Source: Marinomonas maritima
GTDB lineage: Bacteria; Pseudomonadota; Gammaproteobacteria; Pseudomonadales; Marinomonadaceae
DNA: 64,000 nucleotides
Reading direction: 5' to 3'
Assembly: GCF_024435075.2 (NCBI RefSeq)
Contig: NZ_JAMZEG020000002.1
Coordinates: forward strand, 697,501 to 761,500
A model generated the notes under the pieces. It worked only from the letters and a program-made list of their open reading frames with translations, did no database searches and had not been told where the DNA came from. Position 1 is the first letter of the stretch, and each line of letters opens with the position of its first letter. Position numbers and translations under genes: made by a program. Shown here one piece after another: positions 19,783 through 28,105 of this stretch.

Positions 19783-20157
19783 TCAAACAATTTGGTCGAG
19801 CACATCTCCGGTCGGCGTCTTTTCTTTATAGCTGGTGGTTTTTGTTTCTTTATTTATACCGTCGATGAGAGGTTCAAGGTCATCTTCTATAAACTCTTCT
19901 TCTATATCATGCCACAAATCATTTTTTTTATTTATTGTTTCTTCTTCAATTTTTTTTTGTTTTCTTTGTGAAAGTGCCTGTCCTTGTTCCGATATGGTGA
20001 CGATAAGGTCGCTTGATGCTTTTGCATTGCGCGTATTCAGAGCCGCTAAGCTAGTATCTTCGTCTGAGCGTAAATCAAAAGTGGTATAGCCAGGCGTGGT
20101 CGTACTTGTTGAAGTATGATTTGAAAGCGCTATTGTGTGCGGGAGGCTGCCAGACAT
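19783..20157 (-). CDS. Hypothetical protein of about 124 residues
   Basis: A small unrecognised protein. The ATG at 20157 is preferred over the TTG at 20169. The N-terminal third is Ser/Thr-rich and low complexity (ALSNHTSTSTTTPGYTTF). The middle is a charged helical segment (SEQGQALSQRKQKKIEEET), and the rest is acidic (DIEEEFIEDDLEPLIDG). No signal peptide, membrane segment or cysteine is visible. It lies between the pilin gene and pta on the same strand, with gaps on both sides, so it is probably its own unit. It may be lineage-specific. Confidence 0.6.
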   Translation of the reverse strand: MSGSLPHTIALSNHTSTSTTTPGYTTFDLRSDEDTSLAALNTRNAKASSDLIVTISEQGQALSQRKQKKIEEETINKKNDLWHDIEEEFIEDDLEPLIDGINKETKTTSYKEKTPTGDVLDQIV

Positions 20158-20211
20158 TACAATCACCAATCAAACAATGATCAGTAAATGATAATAGGCA
20201 TTTGGGAATAT

Positions 20212-20249
20212 GTCCAATACAGGTGAAAAATGATGCACCTGTATTGGAC
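20212..20249. terminator. Perfect 14-bp inverted repeat at the 3' end of pta
   Basis: Arms gtccaatacaggtg (20212-20225) and cacctgtattggac (20236-20249) are perfect complements with a 10-nt A-rich loop, nine bases beyond the pta stop. No T-run follows on the minus strand, so it is a strong stem-loop that may act as a weak terminator or as an mRNA 3' stabiliser for ackA-pta. Confidence 0.55.
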
Positions 20250-20257
20250 TGCAATGT

Positions 20258-22357
20258 TTATAGGTTCTTAAGTTTTCCGGCTTGGATTGCCGTAATCGCA
20301 ATGGTGTAGACGATATCATCGACCAAGGCGCCGCGAGACAAATCATTAACTGGTTTGCGAATACCTTGCAGCATCGGTCCTATGCTTACAACATCGGCGC
20401 TTCGTTGCACGGCCTTGTAAGTGGTATTGCCGGTATTCAAATCGGGGAAAATAAAGACGGTGGCTTTACCTGCTACCTTACTGTTTGGCGCTTTTTGTTT
20501 TGCAACTTTTTCCATAATAGCCGCATCGTATTGCAAGGGGCCATCAATCAAAAGATCAGGACGGAGCTTTTGTGCTATCGCCGTCGCCTCTCTAACTTTA
20601 TCGACATCATTGCCTGTTCCTGACCCGCCCGTGCTGTAACTAATCATAGCGACTTTAGGGGTGATACCGAACGCCGCTGCAGAATCTGCACTTTGAATGG
20701 CGATTTCTGCAAGCTGCTCTGCTGTTGGGTCTGGGTTGATGGCGCAATCCCCGTAAACCAAGACTTGGTCTGGTAAGCACATAAAGAAAACCGATGACAC
20801 TAAGCTTGCGCCAGGCGATGTTTTGATCAGTTGAAGCGCAGGTCGAATGGTGTTGGCTGTGGTATGAATGGCGCCAGATACTAAGCCATCAACATCGCCG
20901 ACTTGTAACATCATGGTACCTAAAACAACGTTATCTTCAAGCTGTTCTCGGGCGACAATGTCCGTTAGACCTCGGCTTTTTCTAAGCTCAACCATGGGGG
21001 CAACATAACGGTCGCGAATACTAATTGGGTTAAGTATTTCAACACCATGGTTTAACTCAATACCGTTGTTTTGTGCAATTCGAAGAATTTCTGTTTCATT
21101 GCCTAATAAAGTGCAGCGAGCAATGCCTCGCTCAGCACAGATAGAAGCCGCTTGAATGGTTCTGACATCTTCGCCTTCTGGTAGGATAATTCGCTTATTA
21201 AGAGAGCGCGCCAACTCAATAAGGCGAAATCTAAAGGCTGGTGGTGAGAACTTGCGTTCTTCTTGGTTCATGGCAAATGAATTGATCCAGTCATGATCAA
21301 TGCAGCGTGCAATGTGCTCTTTCACCATCAAAATCCGCTCTTTATCGTCTAATGGAATCTCTTGATTAAAAGACTGCATATTGATAACGGTTTCCCAACT
21401 GTTGGATTCAACCGATAAAATGGGCAAGCCTTTTGCCATGGCTTTCCCGCAAAGCGACATGAGCGCTTCACTTGGTTGGTAACCACCAGTGAGAACTAAT
21501 GCCGCGATCTTAATGTCATTTAATGCGGCAATGGCCGTAGCCATGATGACATCGGTACGATCACCCGGTGTGAAAACTAATACGCCTGGACGTAAGGCTT
21601 CAAGCATGTTTTCAACACCGCGAGCACACAAAGTATAAGATTGCACACGGCGAGAATCGATTTCTCCAGCGTTGATAATACGGGCATTAAGAAAATCTGC
21701 TACGTCTTTGACTCGAGGGTAGGTTAACTCAACTGCCGCTGGTATTTGACCAAGTAAACTAAAGTTGCGCTTAAAAATGCCTCTTTGTGCAAATAGATCA
21801 CCGTAAGATTTTACTCCTAACGACCCTGGTGTTGTTTTATTCAGGATACAGCCAATCACATCATTTGCTTTAATTCCGCCATAAGAGCCTGCGGCAATTT
21901 CAACATGGTGCTCTAATTCATTTACACGCATGTTATTAGGCGCTGTCACCAATACAAGTCCAGCGTCTAGGGTTCTAGCAATGGCTTTATTAAGTCTAGT
22001 TGCATAGGGGTGTCCTGCTATTTGGGCAAGACCTTCTACAATAACCGTTGAGTCCGGCTCCACACTTGCTTGGAAACGACCAACAATCTCTTCCATGAGC
22101 TCATCAATATTATCATTATAAAGGTAGCGTTCTGCATCATGTAACGGAATCGGCTCGGCAGGTGATAATGTTGACCCTTGAGCGACCATAGCGGTCGATT
22201 TATCGGGCCCCTTATCGCCTGGCTGAGGTTGAGCGATAGGTTTAAAGAAGCTGGCTTTTAGTCCTTGTTGCTCGAGTGCTCGAACAAGACCTACTGAAAC
22301 AGACGTTAAGCCAACGCCAGGGCCGGTAGGGACAGTCATAAGTACATTAATTGACAT
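20258..22357 (-). CDS. pta: Phosphate acetyltransferase
   Basis: Converts acetyl-CoA and phosphate to acetyl phosphate and CoA, the first step of the Pta-AckA acetate pathway. The 699-residue length is the long proteobacterial form: an N-terminal P-loop-like domain (MTVPTGPGVGLTSVSVGLVRAL), a DRTGG middle domain (TPGDRTDVIMATAIAALND) and a C-terminal catalytic PTA_PTB domain from ~370, with ILPEGEDVRTIQAA, YGDCAINPDPTAEQLAEIA and SYSTGGSGTG. It follows ackA by 45 bp on the same strand. Confidence 0.95.
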   Translation of the reverse strand: MSINVLMTVPTGPGVGLTSVSVGLVRALEQQGLKASFFKPIAQPQPGDKGPDKSTAMVAQGSTLSPAEPIPLHDAERYLYNDNIDELMEEIVGRFQASVEPDSTVIVEGLAQIAGHPYATRLNKAIARTLDAGLVLVTAPNNMRVNELEHHVEIAAGSYGGIKANDVIGCILNKTTPGSLGVKSYGDLFAQRGIFKRNFSLLGQIPAAVELTYPRVKDVADFLNARIINAGEIDSRRVQSYTLCARGVENMLEALRPGVLVFTPGDRTDVIMATAIAALNDIKIAALVLTGGYQPSEALMSLCGKAMAKGLPILSVESNSWETVINMQSFNQEIPLDDKERILMVKEHIARCIDHDWINSFAMNQEERKFSPPAFRFRLIELARSLNKRIILPEGEDVRTIQAASICAERGIARCTLLGNETEILRIAQNNGIELNHGVEILNPISIRDRYVAPMVELRKSRGLTDIVAREQLEDNVVLGTMMLQVGDVDGLVSGAIHTTANTIRPALQLIKTSPGASLVSSVFFMCLPDQVLVYGDCAINPDPTAEQLAEIAIQSADSAAAFGITPKVAMISYSTGGSGTGNDVDKVREATAIAQKLRPDLLIDGPLQYDAAIMEKVAKQKAPNSKVAGKATVFIFPDLNTGNTTYKAVQRSADVVSIGPMLQGIRKPVNDLSRGALVDDIVYTIAITAIQAGKLKNL

Positions 22358-22402
22358 ATCTGATGAATCCTAAGTTAGTCCATTATGGGAGCACGGTCAT
22401 GA

Positions 22403-23593
22403 TTAATGCTGAATTAAGCTAATAGTATCCAATGCAATCATTAACTCTTCGTTTGTTGGAATGACCCAAACAGTTGTATTGCTATTGTTTGCTGTGATGT
22501 CATATTCTGCGCCACGAGGGGCACTTTCATTAAGTGTCGAGTCTATATTGATATTTAGTGCTTTCAGGTGACTACAAATCACCTGACGCAAATAGCTCGA
22601 ATTTTCTCCGATACCACCCGTAAAGACTAAATGATCAATGCTCTCTAAAGTTGTCGCTACACTCACCAAATGTTTCGCCGTACGTGCTGCAAACATATCT
22701 AAAGCCAGCTTTGCTCTTTGGTCACCTGACGCCATTGCTTCTTCAAGTGTTCTGCAATCATTGGATATTTCTGATACACCAAGTAAACCGCTTTTCTTGC
22801 TAAGAATATCCAGAGCCTCATCCGCTGAAATGTTTTCAGCATGACTGATAAAAGAAATGAGACTTGGGTCTAGGCTGCCTGAGCGGGTCCCCATCATTAA
22901 CCCTTCTAATGGAGTGATACCCATACTTGTATCAGATGATTGACCATGATTGATTGCGCAAGTGCTAGCGCCATTACCTAAGTGGGCGACGAGTACACCT
23001 TGTTGATCGCTGCCCAACGAAATTTGCGCCAATCGCTGGCTGATATAACGATAGCTGGTGCCATGGAAACCATATTTTCGAAAATGGTGTTCTCGATAAA
23101 AGCTCATTGGAATAGGGTACAGGAATTGCTCTGGCGCGAGTGTTTGATGAAATGCTGTATCGAAAACGGCCACTTGAGGAAGTCCTGGAAAAAGCTCAAA
23201 AGCCACTTCTATGCCTTTAGCATGCGCTGGATTGTGTAGTGGAGCGAATTTAGAACAATCTGTTATGCCGTTTATGACTTCTTGATTGATCAATACAGAC
23301 TTAGTGAATGCTTCACCGCCATGAACCACTCGATGACCGATTCCTATCAATGAGTGTTCAATATCAGAGTGAGCACTTAACCATAGCTTAACTTGAGTAA
23401 CAGCGTTTTTATGGTTGCCTTCGTCAAGCATGACGATACTTTTTTTTTCTTGGTATTTGAAGGTAATACTGCTTTCGCTGGAGCCCAACCTGTCGGCAAT
23501 ACCTTCAACCAGTGTTGTCTGGCCTGCGTTGGCTAAGATGGCAAACTTTAAAGAAGAGCTTCCGCAATTAATGACTAAAATACTATCTTTCAT
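22403..23593 (-). CDS. ackA: Acetate kinase
   Basis: Interconverts acetyl phosphate plus ADP and acetate plus ATP. The product has 396 residues. ASKHA-fold motifs are clear: VINCGSSSLKFAIL at the start, IGHRVVHGGEAFT (~86), VFDTAFHQTLAPE, YGFHGTSYRYIS, LVAHLGNGAS and VFTGGIGENSSYLR. It starts 3 bp after the nadC stop and precedes pta, so nadC-ackA-pta looks like one transcript. Confidence 0.95.
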   Translation of the reverse strand: MKDSILVINCGSSSLKFAILANAGQTTLVEGIADRLGSSESSITFKYQEKKSIVMLDEGNHKNAVTQVKLWLSAHSDIEHSLIGIGHRVVHGGEAFTKSVLINQEVINGITDCSKFAPLHNPAHAKGIEVAFELFPGLPQVAVFDTAFHQTLAPEQFLYPIPMSFYREHHFRKYGFHGTSYRYISQRLAQISLGSDQQGVLVAHLGNGASTCAINHGQSSDTSMGITPLEGLMMGTRSGSLDPSLISFISHAENISADEALDILSKKSGLLGVSEISNDCRTLEEAMASGDQRAKLALDMFAARTAKHLVSVATTLESIDHLVFTGGIGENSSYLRQVICSHLKALNINIDSTLNESAPRGAEYDITANNSNTTVWVIPTNEELMIALDTISLIQH

Positions 23594-23596
23594 ACT

Positions 23597-24445
23597 TTAT
23601 TCCTGAGATACGCGCAAAGAAAGATCGATTGCTTGAACGTGTTTTGTTAAAGCACCAATAGAAACAAAGTCAACACCCGTGTCAGCTACTTTCAAAAGTT
23701 GCTCTTTGGTCATATTTCCAGACGCTTCAAACTTTACTTGGCCTTGAAATCGAGAGACAGCAGTGGTCATGTCTTCATATGAAAAATTATCCAGCATAAT
23801 AATGTCGGCACCAGCGTAAACCGCCATAGCGACTTCTTCGAGATTCTCTGTTTCAACTTCTATTGTTTTGCCTGGGGCGATTGTTTTCGCCATGCTAACA
23901 GCATTGGCGATGGAGCCAGCGGCCATAATATGGTTTTCTTTTATTAAAAATGCGTCGTATAAGCCCATACGATGATTTTTTCCACCGCCTATCGTCACCG
24001 CATATTTTTGAGCTTGTCGCATGCCGGGTAATGTTTTACGAGTGTCTAAAATAGTGAGTTTCGTATTTTTTACGATCTGCGAATATTGGCGAGTGATGTT
24101 GGCAGTGTAAGACAAAGTTTGTAAGAAGTTTAATGCGGTTCTTTCACCTGTTAAAATGCTTCTGGCGTGACCTTTAAGCGTTAAGAAAACGTGATTAGGT
24201 TCCAGTAGGTCGCCTTCATTGTTTTTCCACTCAAGGGAAACGTTCCCTCCTAGCTGAGAAAACACTTCATTCACCCATGCTTGACCGCATAAAACAGTGT
24301 GCTCGCGACTTATAATAGTAGCGGTGATTTCTTGGTCATCAGGAATGAGCTGGGCAGTAATATCACCTGAACCTATATCTTCTTTCAATGAAAAAGCAAC
24401 TTGCGATTGAATGTGCTCGCTTAATAGAGCGCTCATAAGAGTCAT
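23597..24445 (-). CDS. nadC: Quinolinate phosphoribosyltransferase
   Basis: Makes nicotinate mononucleotide from quinolinate and PRPP in de novo NAD synthesis (282 residues). Typical motifs: EDIGSGDITAQLIP near the start, GERTALNFLQTLSYTA, TILDTRKTLPGMRQAQKYAVTIGGGKNHRMGLYD, ENHI, and the barrel end VKFEASGNM ... VDFVSIGALTKH. In related genera nadC often neighbours the pil cluster; here ackA-pta lies between them. An in-frame ATG at codon 4 is an alternative start. Confidence 0.94.
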   Translation of the reverse strand: MTLMSALLSEHIQSQVAFSLKEDIGSGDITAQLIPDDQEITATIISREHTVLCGQAWVNEVFSQLGGNVSLEWKNNEGDLLEPNHVFLTLKGHARSILTGERTALNFLQTLSYTANITRQYSQIVKNTKLTILDTRKTLPGMRQAQKYAVTIGGGKNHRMGLYDAFLIKENHIMAAGSIANAVSMAKTIAPGKTIEVETENLEEVAMAVYAGADIIMLDNFSYEDMTTAVSRFQGQVKFEASGNMTKEQLLKVADTGVDFVSIGALTKHVQAIDLSLRVSQE

Positions 24446-25348
24446 GTACTATCCTAATCTGCCACATAATAAAATAGGTATTGTAGCGCTATATTAATGT
24501 TGCGTCAGTGTTGTTTTTTCTATATTCCTTGATTTGCTTAGGCTTTCTATGGGATATATCGTTTTTTATTTTTCTACAACCTCGGTTTGTACTGCACAAT
24601 AATCTTGATGTTATGGTTTACAAAGCTTGTCTTTGGGGTTGGTTGTTAGCTCGTAGTTGCTGTCTTAAGCTTGTTTTTGTGATTTTTTTGAAAAATGCAT
24701 GTGATTCACGATATTTATACAAACCATTGATTTAGTGAATCCCAATGTGTGTGTGTCGCATTCTAGAGGGTTGGCATGGTTTACTGTCAGTTTTTCGGTA
24801 AGCATCATGGCATTATAAAGCTTCAAAAGTGTCTTGCTGGCTTCGATCTTTATGTGGGTGGCTAGGCGATCTCTTGATTAGGTGTTAATCTTAGGCCCAA
24901 ATTAGACCTTGTTATGGTGAGTTTATCCCCACTTCATGTAAGGTTTAGGTAAAGTTTTTATACTATGTGTGCGTTTTATGTACGCAGTTTAGTAAATAGT
25001 TTTGAATTTTTATGTGCATTTAGTAACGCTATTTGTATGTAAAAACTTAATATTGGGTTTGATGAACCAAACCCAAATTGGAAGCGAGCCTACTAGAAAA
25101 TTTAGTGGTCGATGCAATGGACAAAATATAAAAACAATAAGAGTTGCCATTGGAACGTATAAAACGACACTTTAAACATAAGTAAATTAGTGTGTCGTTT
25201 TATCCTAGGTCGGCTGGATCTTTATATAGCTATTTTTATAGCCGTATAAATAGGGTCCGACGGTTCGTTTAAGTAGCCTCTAAGACATTAATACATAATT
25301 GATCTTGGTAGGTTAGTATCTGTTCTAATAGCGGGAGTTATTAACACG
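24446..25348. other. Long gene-free region upstream of aceE with several hairpins
   Basis: About 900 bp with no convincing gene; the short frame at 24508-24735 is Leu/Phe/Cys-rich and lacks support. Notable structures are ttgggtttg / caaacccaa (25053-25061 and 25068-25076, 6-nt loop), and a perfect 12-bp pair ataaaacgacac / gtgtcgttttat (25159-25170 and 25192-25203, 21-nt loop). At about 25228-25241 there is a gctat / atagc hairpin. This region should hold the nadC promoter on one side and the aceE promoter and a long leader on the other. No clear PdhR-type operator was recognised. Confidence 0.5.
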
Positions 25349-28015
25349 ATGACTGAGCAGCATATTCTCGAAGACATTGATCCAATTGAAACCAAAGAGT
25401 GGGTCGATGCGCTTGAGTCTGTCCTTCGCGAAGAAGGTCCTGATCGCGCGCAATACATTTTAAATCGTTTATCGAATGAAGCTTCAAAAGCTGGCACATC
25501 AATGCCTTCGTCTATCACGACGGCATACCGGAATACAATTGCTCCTGAAAATGAGAAGCCGTTACCGGGTGATGTCTTTATGGAGCGTCGTATACGTTCT
25601 ATAATTCGTTGGAATGCATTGGCTATGGTAATGAAGGCAAACCGTGTTGATTCAACACTTGGTGGCCACATTACGAGCTTCTCTTCTGCGGCAACGCTTT
25701 ATGATATCGGTTTTAACCACTTTTTCCGTGGTAATGACGGTAAACAACAAGCTGATATGGTTTTTTTCCAAGGCCATATCTCTCCAGGTATTTACGCTCG
25801 CTCATACATTGAAGGTCGTTTGACTGATGAGCAGCTAGACAACTTCCGTCGTGAAGTAGATGGCAAAGGTATCTCTTCTTACCCACACCCTTGGTTAATG
25901 CCCGATTACTGGCAGTTCCCAACGGTATCTATGGGTCTTGGGCCATTACAAGCCATCTATCAAGCACATGTAATGAAGTACCAGCATAGTCGTGGCCTTA
26001 TCGATCAAGGTGATCGTAAAGTATGGGCGTTCCTTGGTGATGGTGAGTGTGACGAACCTGAATCTTTAGGTGCAATTGCGCTTGCTGGACGTGAAAACCT
26101 AGACAACCTTATTTTCGTGATCAACTGTAACCTACAGCGCCTTGATGGTCCTGTTCGTGGTAACAGTAAAATTGTTCAGGAACTTGAAGGCGTATTCCGT
26201 GGCGCTGGCTGGAATGTGGTCAAGTGTTTATGGGGCCGTCATTGGGATCCTCTTTTTGCGAAAGATCACAACGGTTTGCTTGTTAAGCGTATGAATGAGG
26301 TTTGCGATGGCGAACTTCAGAACTACAAAGCAAATGGTGGAGCTTATACTCGTGAACATTTCTTCGGCAAATATCCAGAGTTGCTAGAAATGGTTAAAGA
26401 CATGACTGACGATGAGATTATGAATCTTAATCGCGGTGGGCATGATCCTTACAAAGTTTACGCAGCGTATTCCGAAGCAACTTCTCATAAAGGTCAACCG
26501 ACTGTTATCTTGGCGCAAACCGTTAAAGGTTACGGCATGTTTAAAGCGGCTGAAGCGCAAAATACCGCGCATCAAACTAAGAAGTTAGATGAAGAGTCAC
26601 TTGCTCAGTTTCGTGATAAGTTTGGTATTCCTATCAGCGACGAAGAGCTAAAAGACTTACCGTATTACAAACCAGCTGAAGACAGTCCGGAAATGCAATA
26701 CATGCGCTCTCGTCGTAAAGAATTACACGGCGCATTTCCTATTCGTAACCATGATTGCGAAGCGCTTGAGGTGCCTTCTTTGGAAGCCTTCAAAGCTCAG
26801 ATTGCGGGAACAAAAGGGCGTGAAATATCTACGACTATGGCATTTGTGCGTGCATTGAATGTTATGGTTAAAGACAAAGAAATTGGCAAACGTGTCGTTC
26901 CAATCGTTGCAGATGAAGCGCGTACGTTTGGTATGGAAGGCATGTTCCGTCAGCTAGGCATCTACTCTTCTGAAGGGCAACGTTATACGCCTCATGATCA
27001 TACTCAGATTATGTACTATAAAGAATCTGCTGATGGCCAAATTCTTCAAGAAGGTATTAATGAGCCAGGTGCATTCTCTGCATGGTTAGCATTGGCTACG
27101 TCTTATGCAAACAGTGCTTTGCCAATGATCCCTGTTTACATCTATTACTCAATGTTCGGTTTTCAGCGTATTGGTGACTTGGCTTGGGCTGCAGGTGATT
27201 CACAGGCGCGCGGTTTCTTGATCGGTGCCACAGCAGGTCGTACTACGTTGAATGGTGAAGGATTGCAGCATGAAGATGGTCATTCCCATATTCAGGCTGG
27301 CCTTATCCCTAACTGTATATCTTATGATCCGACTTACTCTTACGAAGTGGCTGTTATTGTTCAAGATGGCTTACGTCGCATGTTTAAGGATAAAGAGAGT
27401 GTTTTTTATTACCTAACAGTAATGAATGAAAACTACACTCACGAAGATATGCCAGAAGGTGTTGAAGATGGCATCATTAAAGGGATGTATAAACTTAAAT
27501 CTCATGAGAAGAAAGCCAACAAGAAGCAGGTTCAATTACTTGGTTCTGGTGTGATTCTTCGTGAAGTGGAAGCGGCTGCAGAGATTCTCTTTAACGACTT
27601 TGGTGTAAACTCTGATATTTGGAGCGTAACATCGTTCAATGAATTGCGTCGCGAAGGTCTTGATGCAAGTCGTTGGTCTATGCTTCATCCAGAAGAGGAA
27701 GCTCGTCTGTCATACGTCGAGTCTTGCTTGGATGGTAAAGGCCCAGTTATTGCATCTACCGATCATATTAAATTGTTCGCAGATCAAATTCGTCCATTCA
27801 TTACAGGTACGTACAACGTGCTAGGAACGGATGGTTTTGGTCGCAGTGATACACGTGCACAATTACGTCATTTCTTTGAAATTAACCGTTATTGGGTCGT
27901 TGTTTCTGCTTTGAACGCACTGGCGAAAGACGGTGTGATTGATGCATCTGTAGTTAGTGGGGCGATTGCTAAGTTTGGTCTTGATCCAGAAAAGCCAAAC
28001 CCAGTAACTTGCTAA
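25349..28015 (+). CDS. aceE: Pyruvate dehydrogenase E1 component (homodimeric)
   Basis: Thiamine-diphosphate enzyme that decarboxylates pyruvate and acetylates E2 lipoyl groups. The 888-residue length matches the homodimeric AceE. Motifs: SIIRWNALAMVMKAN near the N-terminus, GGHITSFSSAATLYDIGFNHFFRG, the ThDP-Mg motif GDGECDEPESLGAIALAGRENLDNLIFVINCNLQRLDGPVRGN (~227-270), and the transketolase-like region with VPIVADEARTFGMEGMFRQ. The ribosome binding site GCGGGAG lies just before the ATG. aceF follows 90 bp downstream. No lpd (E3) gene follows. Confidence 0.96.
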   Translation: MTEQHILEDIDPIETKEWVDALESVLREEGPDRAQYILNRLSNEASKAGTSMPSSITTAYRNTIAPENEKPLPGDVFMERRIRSIIRWNALAMVMKANRVDSTLGGHITSFSSAATLYDIGFNHFFRGNDGKQQADMVFFQGHISPGIYARSYIEGRLTDEQLDNFRREVDGKGISSYPHPWLMPDYWQFPTVSMGLGPLQAIYQAHVMKYQHSRGLIDQGDRKVWAFLGDGECDEPESLGAIALAGRENLDNLIFVINCNLQRLDGPVRGNSKIVQELEGVFRGAGWNVVKCLWGRHWDPLFAKDHNGLLVKRMNEVCDGELQNYKANGGAYTREHFFGKYPELLEMVKDMTDDEIMNLNRGGHDPYKVYAAYSEATSHKGQPTVILAQTVKGYGMFKAAEAQNTAHQTKKLDEESLAQFRDKFGIPISDEELKDLPYYKPAEDSPEMQYMRSRRKELHGAFPIRNHDCEALEVPSLEAFKAQIAGTKGREISTTMAFVRALNVMVKDKEIGKRVVPIVADEARTFGMEGMFRQLGIYSSEGQRYTPHDHTQIMYYKESADGQILQEGINEPGAFSAWLALATSYANSALPMIPVYIYYSMFGFQRIGDLAWAAGDSQARGFLIGATAGRTTLNGEGLQHEDGHSHIQAGLIPNCISYDPTYSYEVAVIVQDGLRRMFKDKESVFYYLTVMNENYTHEDMPEGVEDGIIKGMYKLKSHEKKANKKQVQLLGSGVILREVEAAAEILFNDFGVNSDIWSVTSFNELRREGLDASRWSMLHPEEEARLSYVESCLDGKGPVIASTDHIKLFADQIRPFITGTYNVLGTDGFGRSDTRAQLRHFFEINRYWVVVSALNALAKDGVIDASVVSGAIAKFGLDPEKPNPVTC

Positions 28016-28105
28016 TTACCCAACAAGCTAGGTATCTGACTCAAGAGTATCTTGAGTCAGATAAGTTTTTAAGTTTGATGCGTCTATACGACGAAGGAGA
28101 TTTCT

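Noticed and set aside
24508..24735. 75-codon frame upstream of aceE
   Set aside because: No ribosome binding site, biased Leu/Phe/Cys composition and no family match; best explained by AT-rich intergenic DNA.
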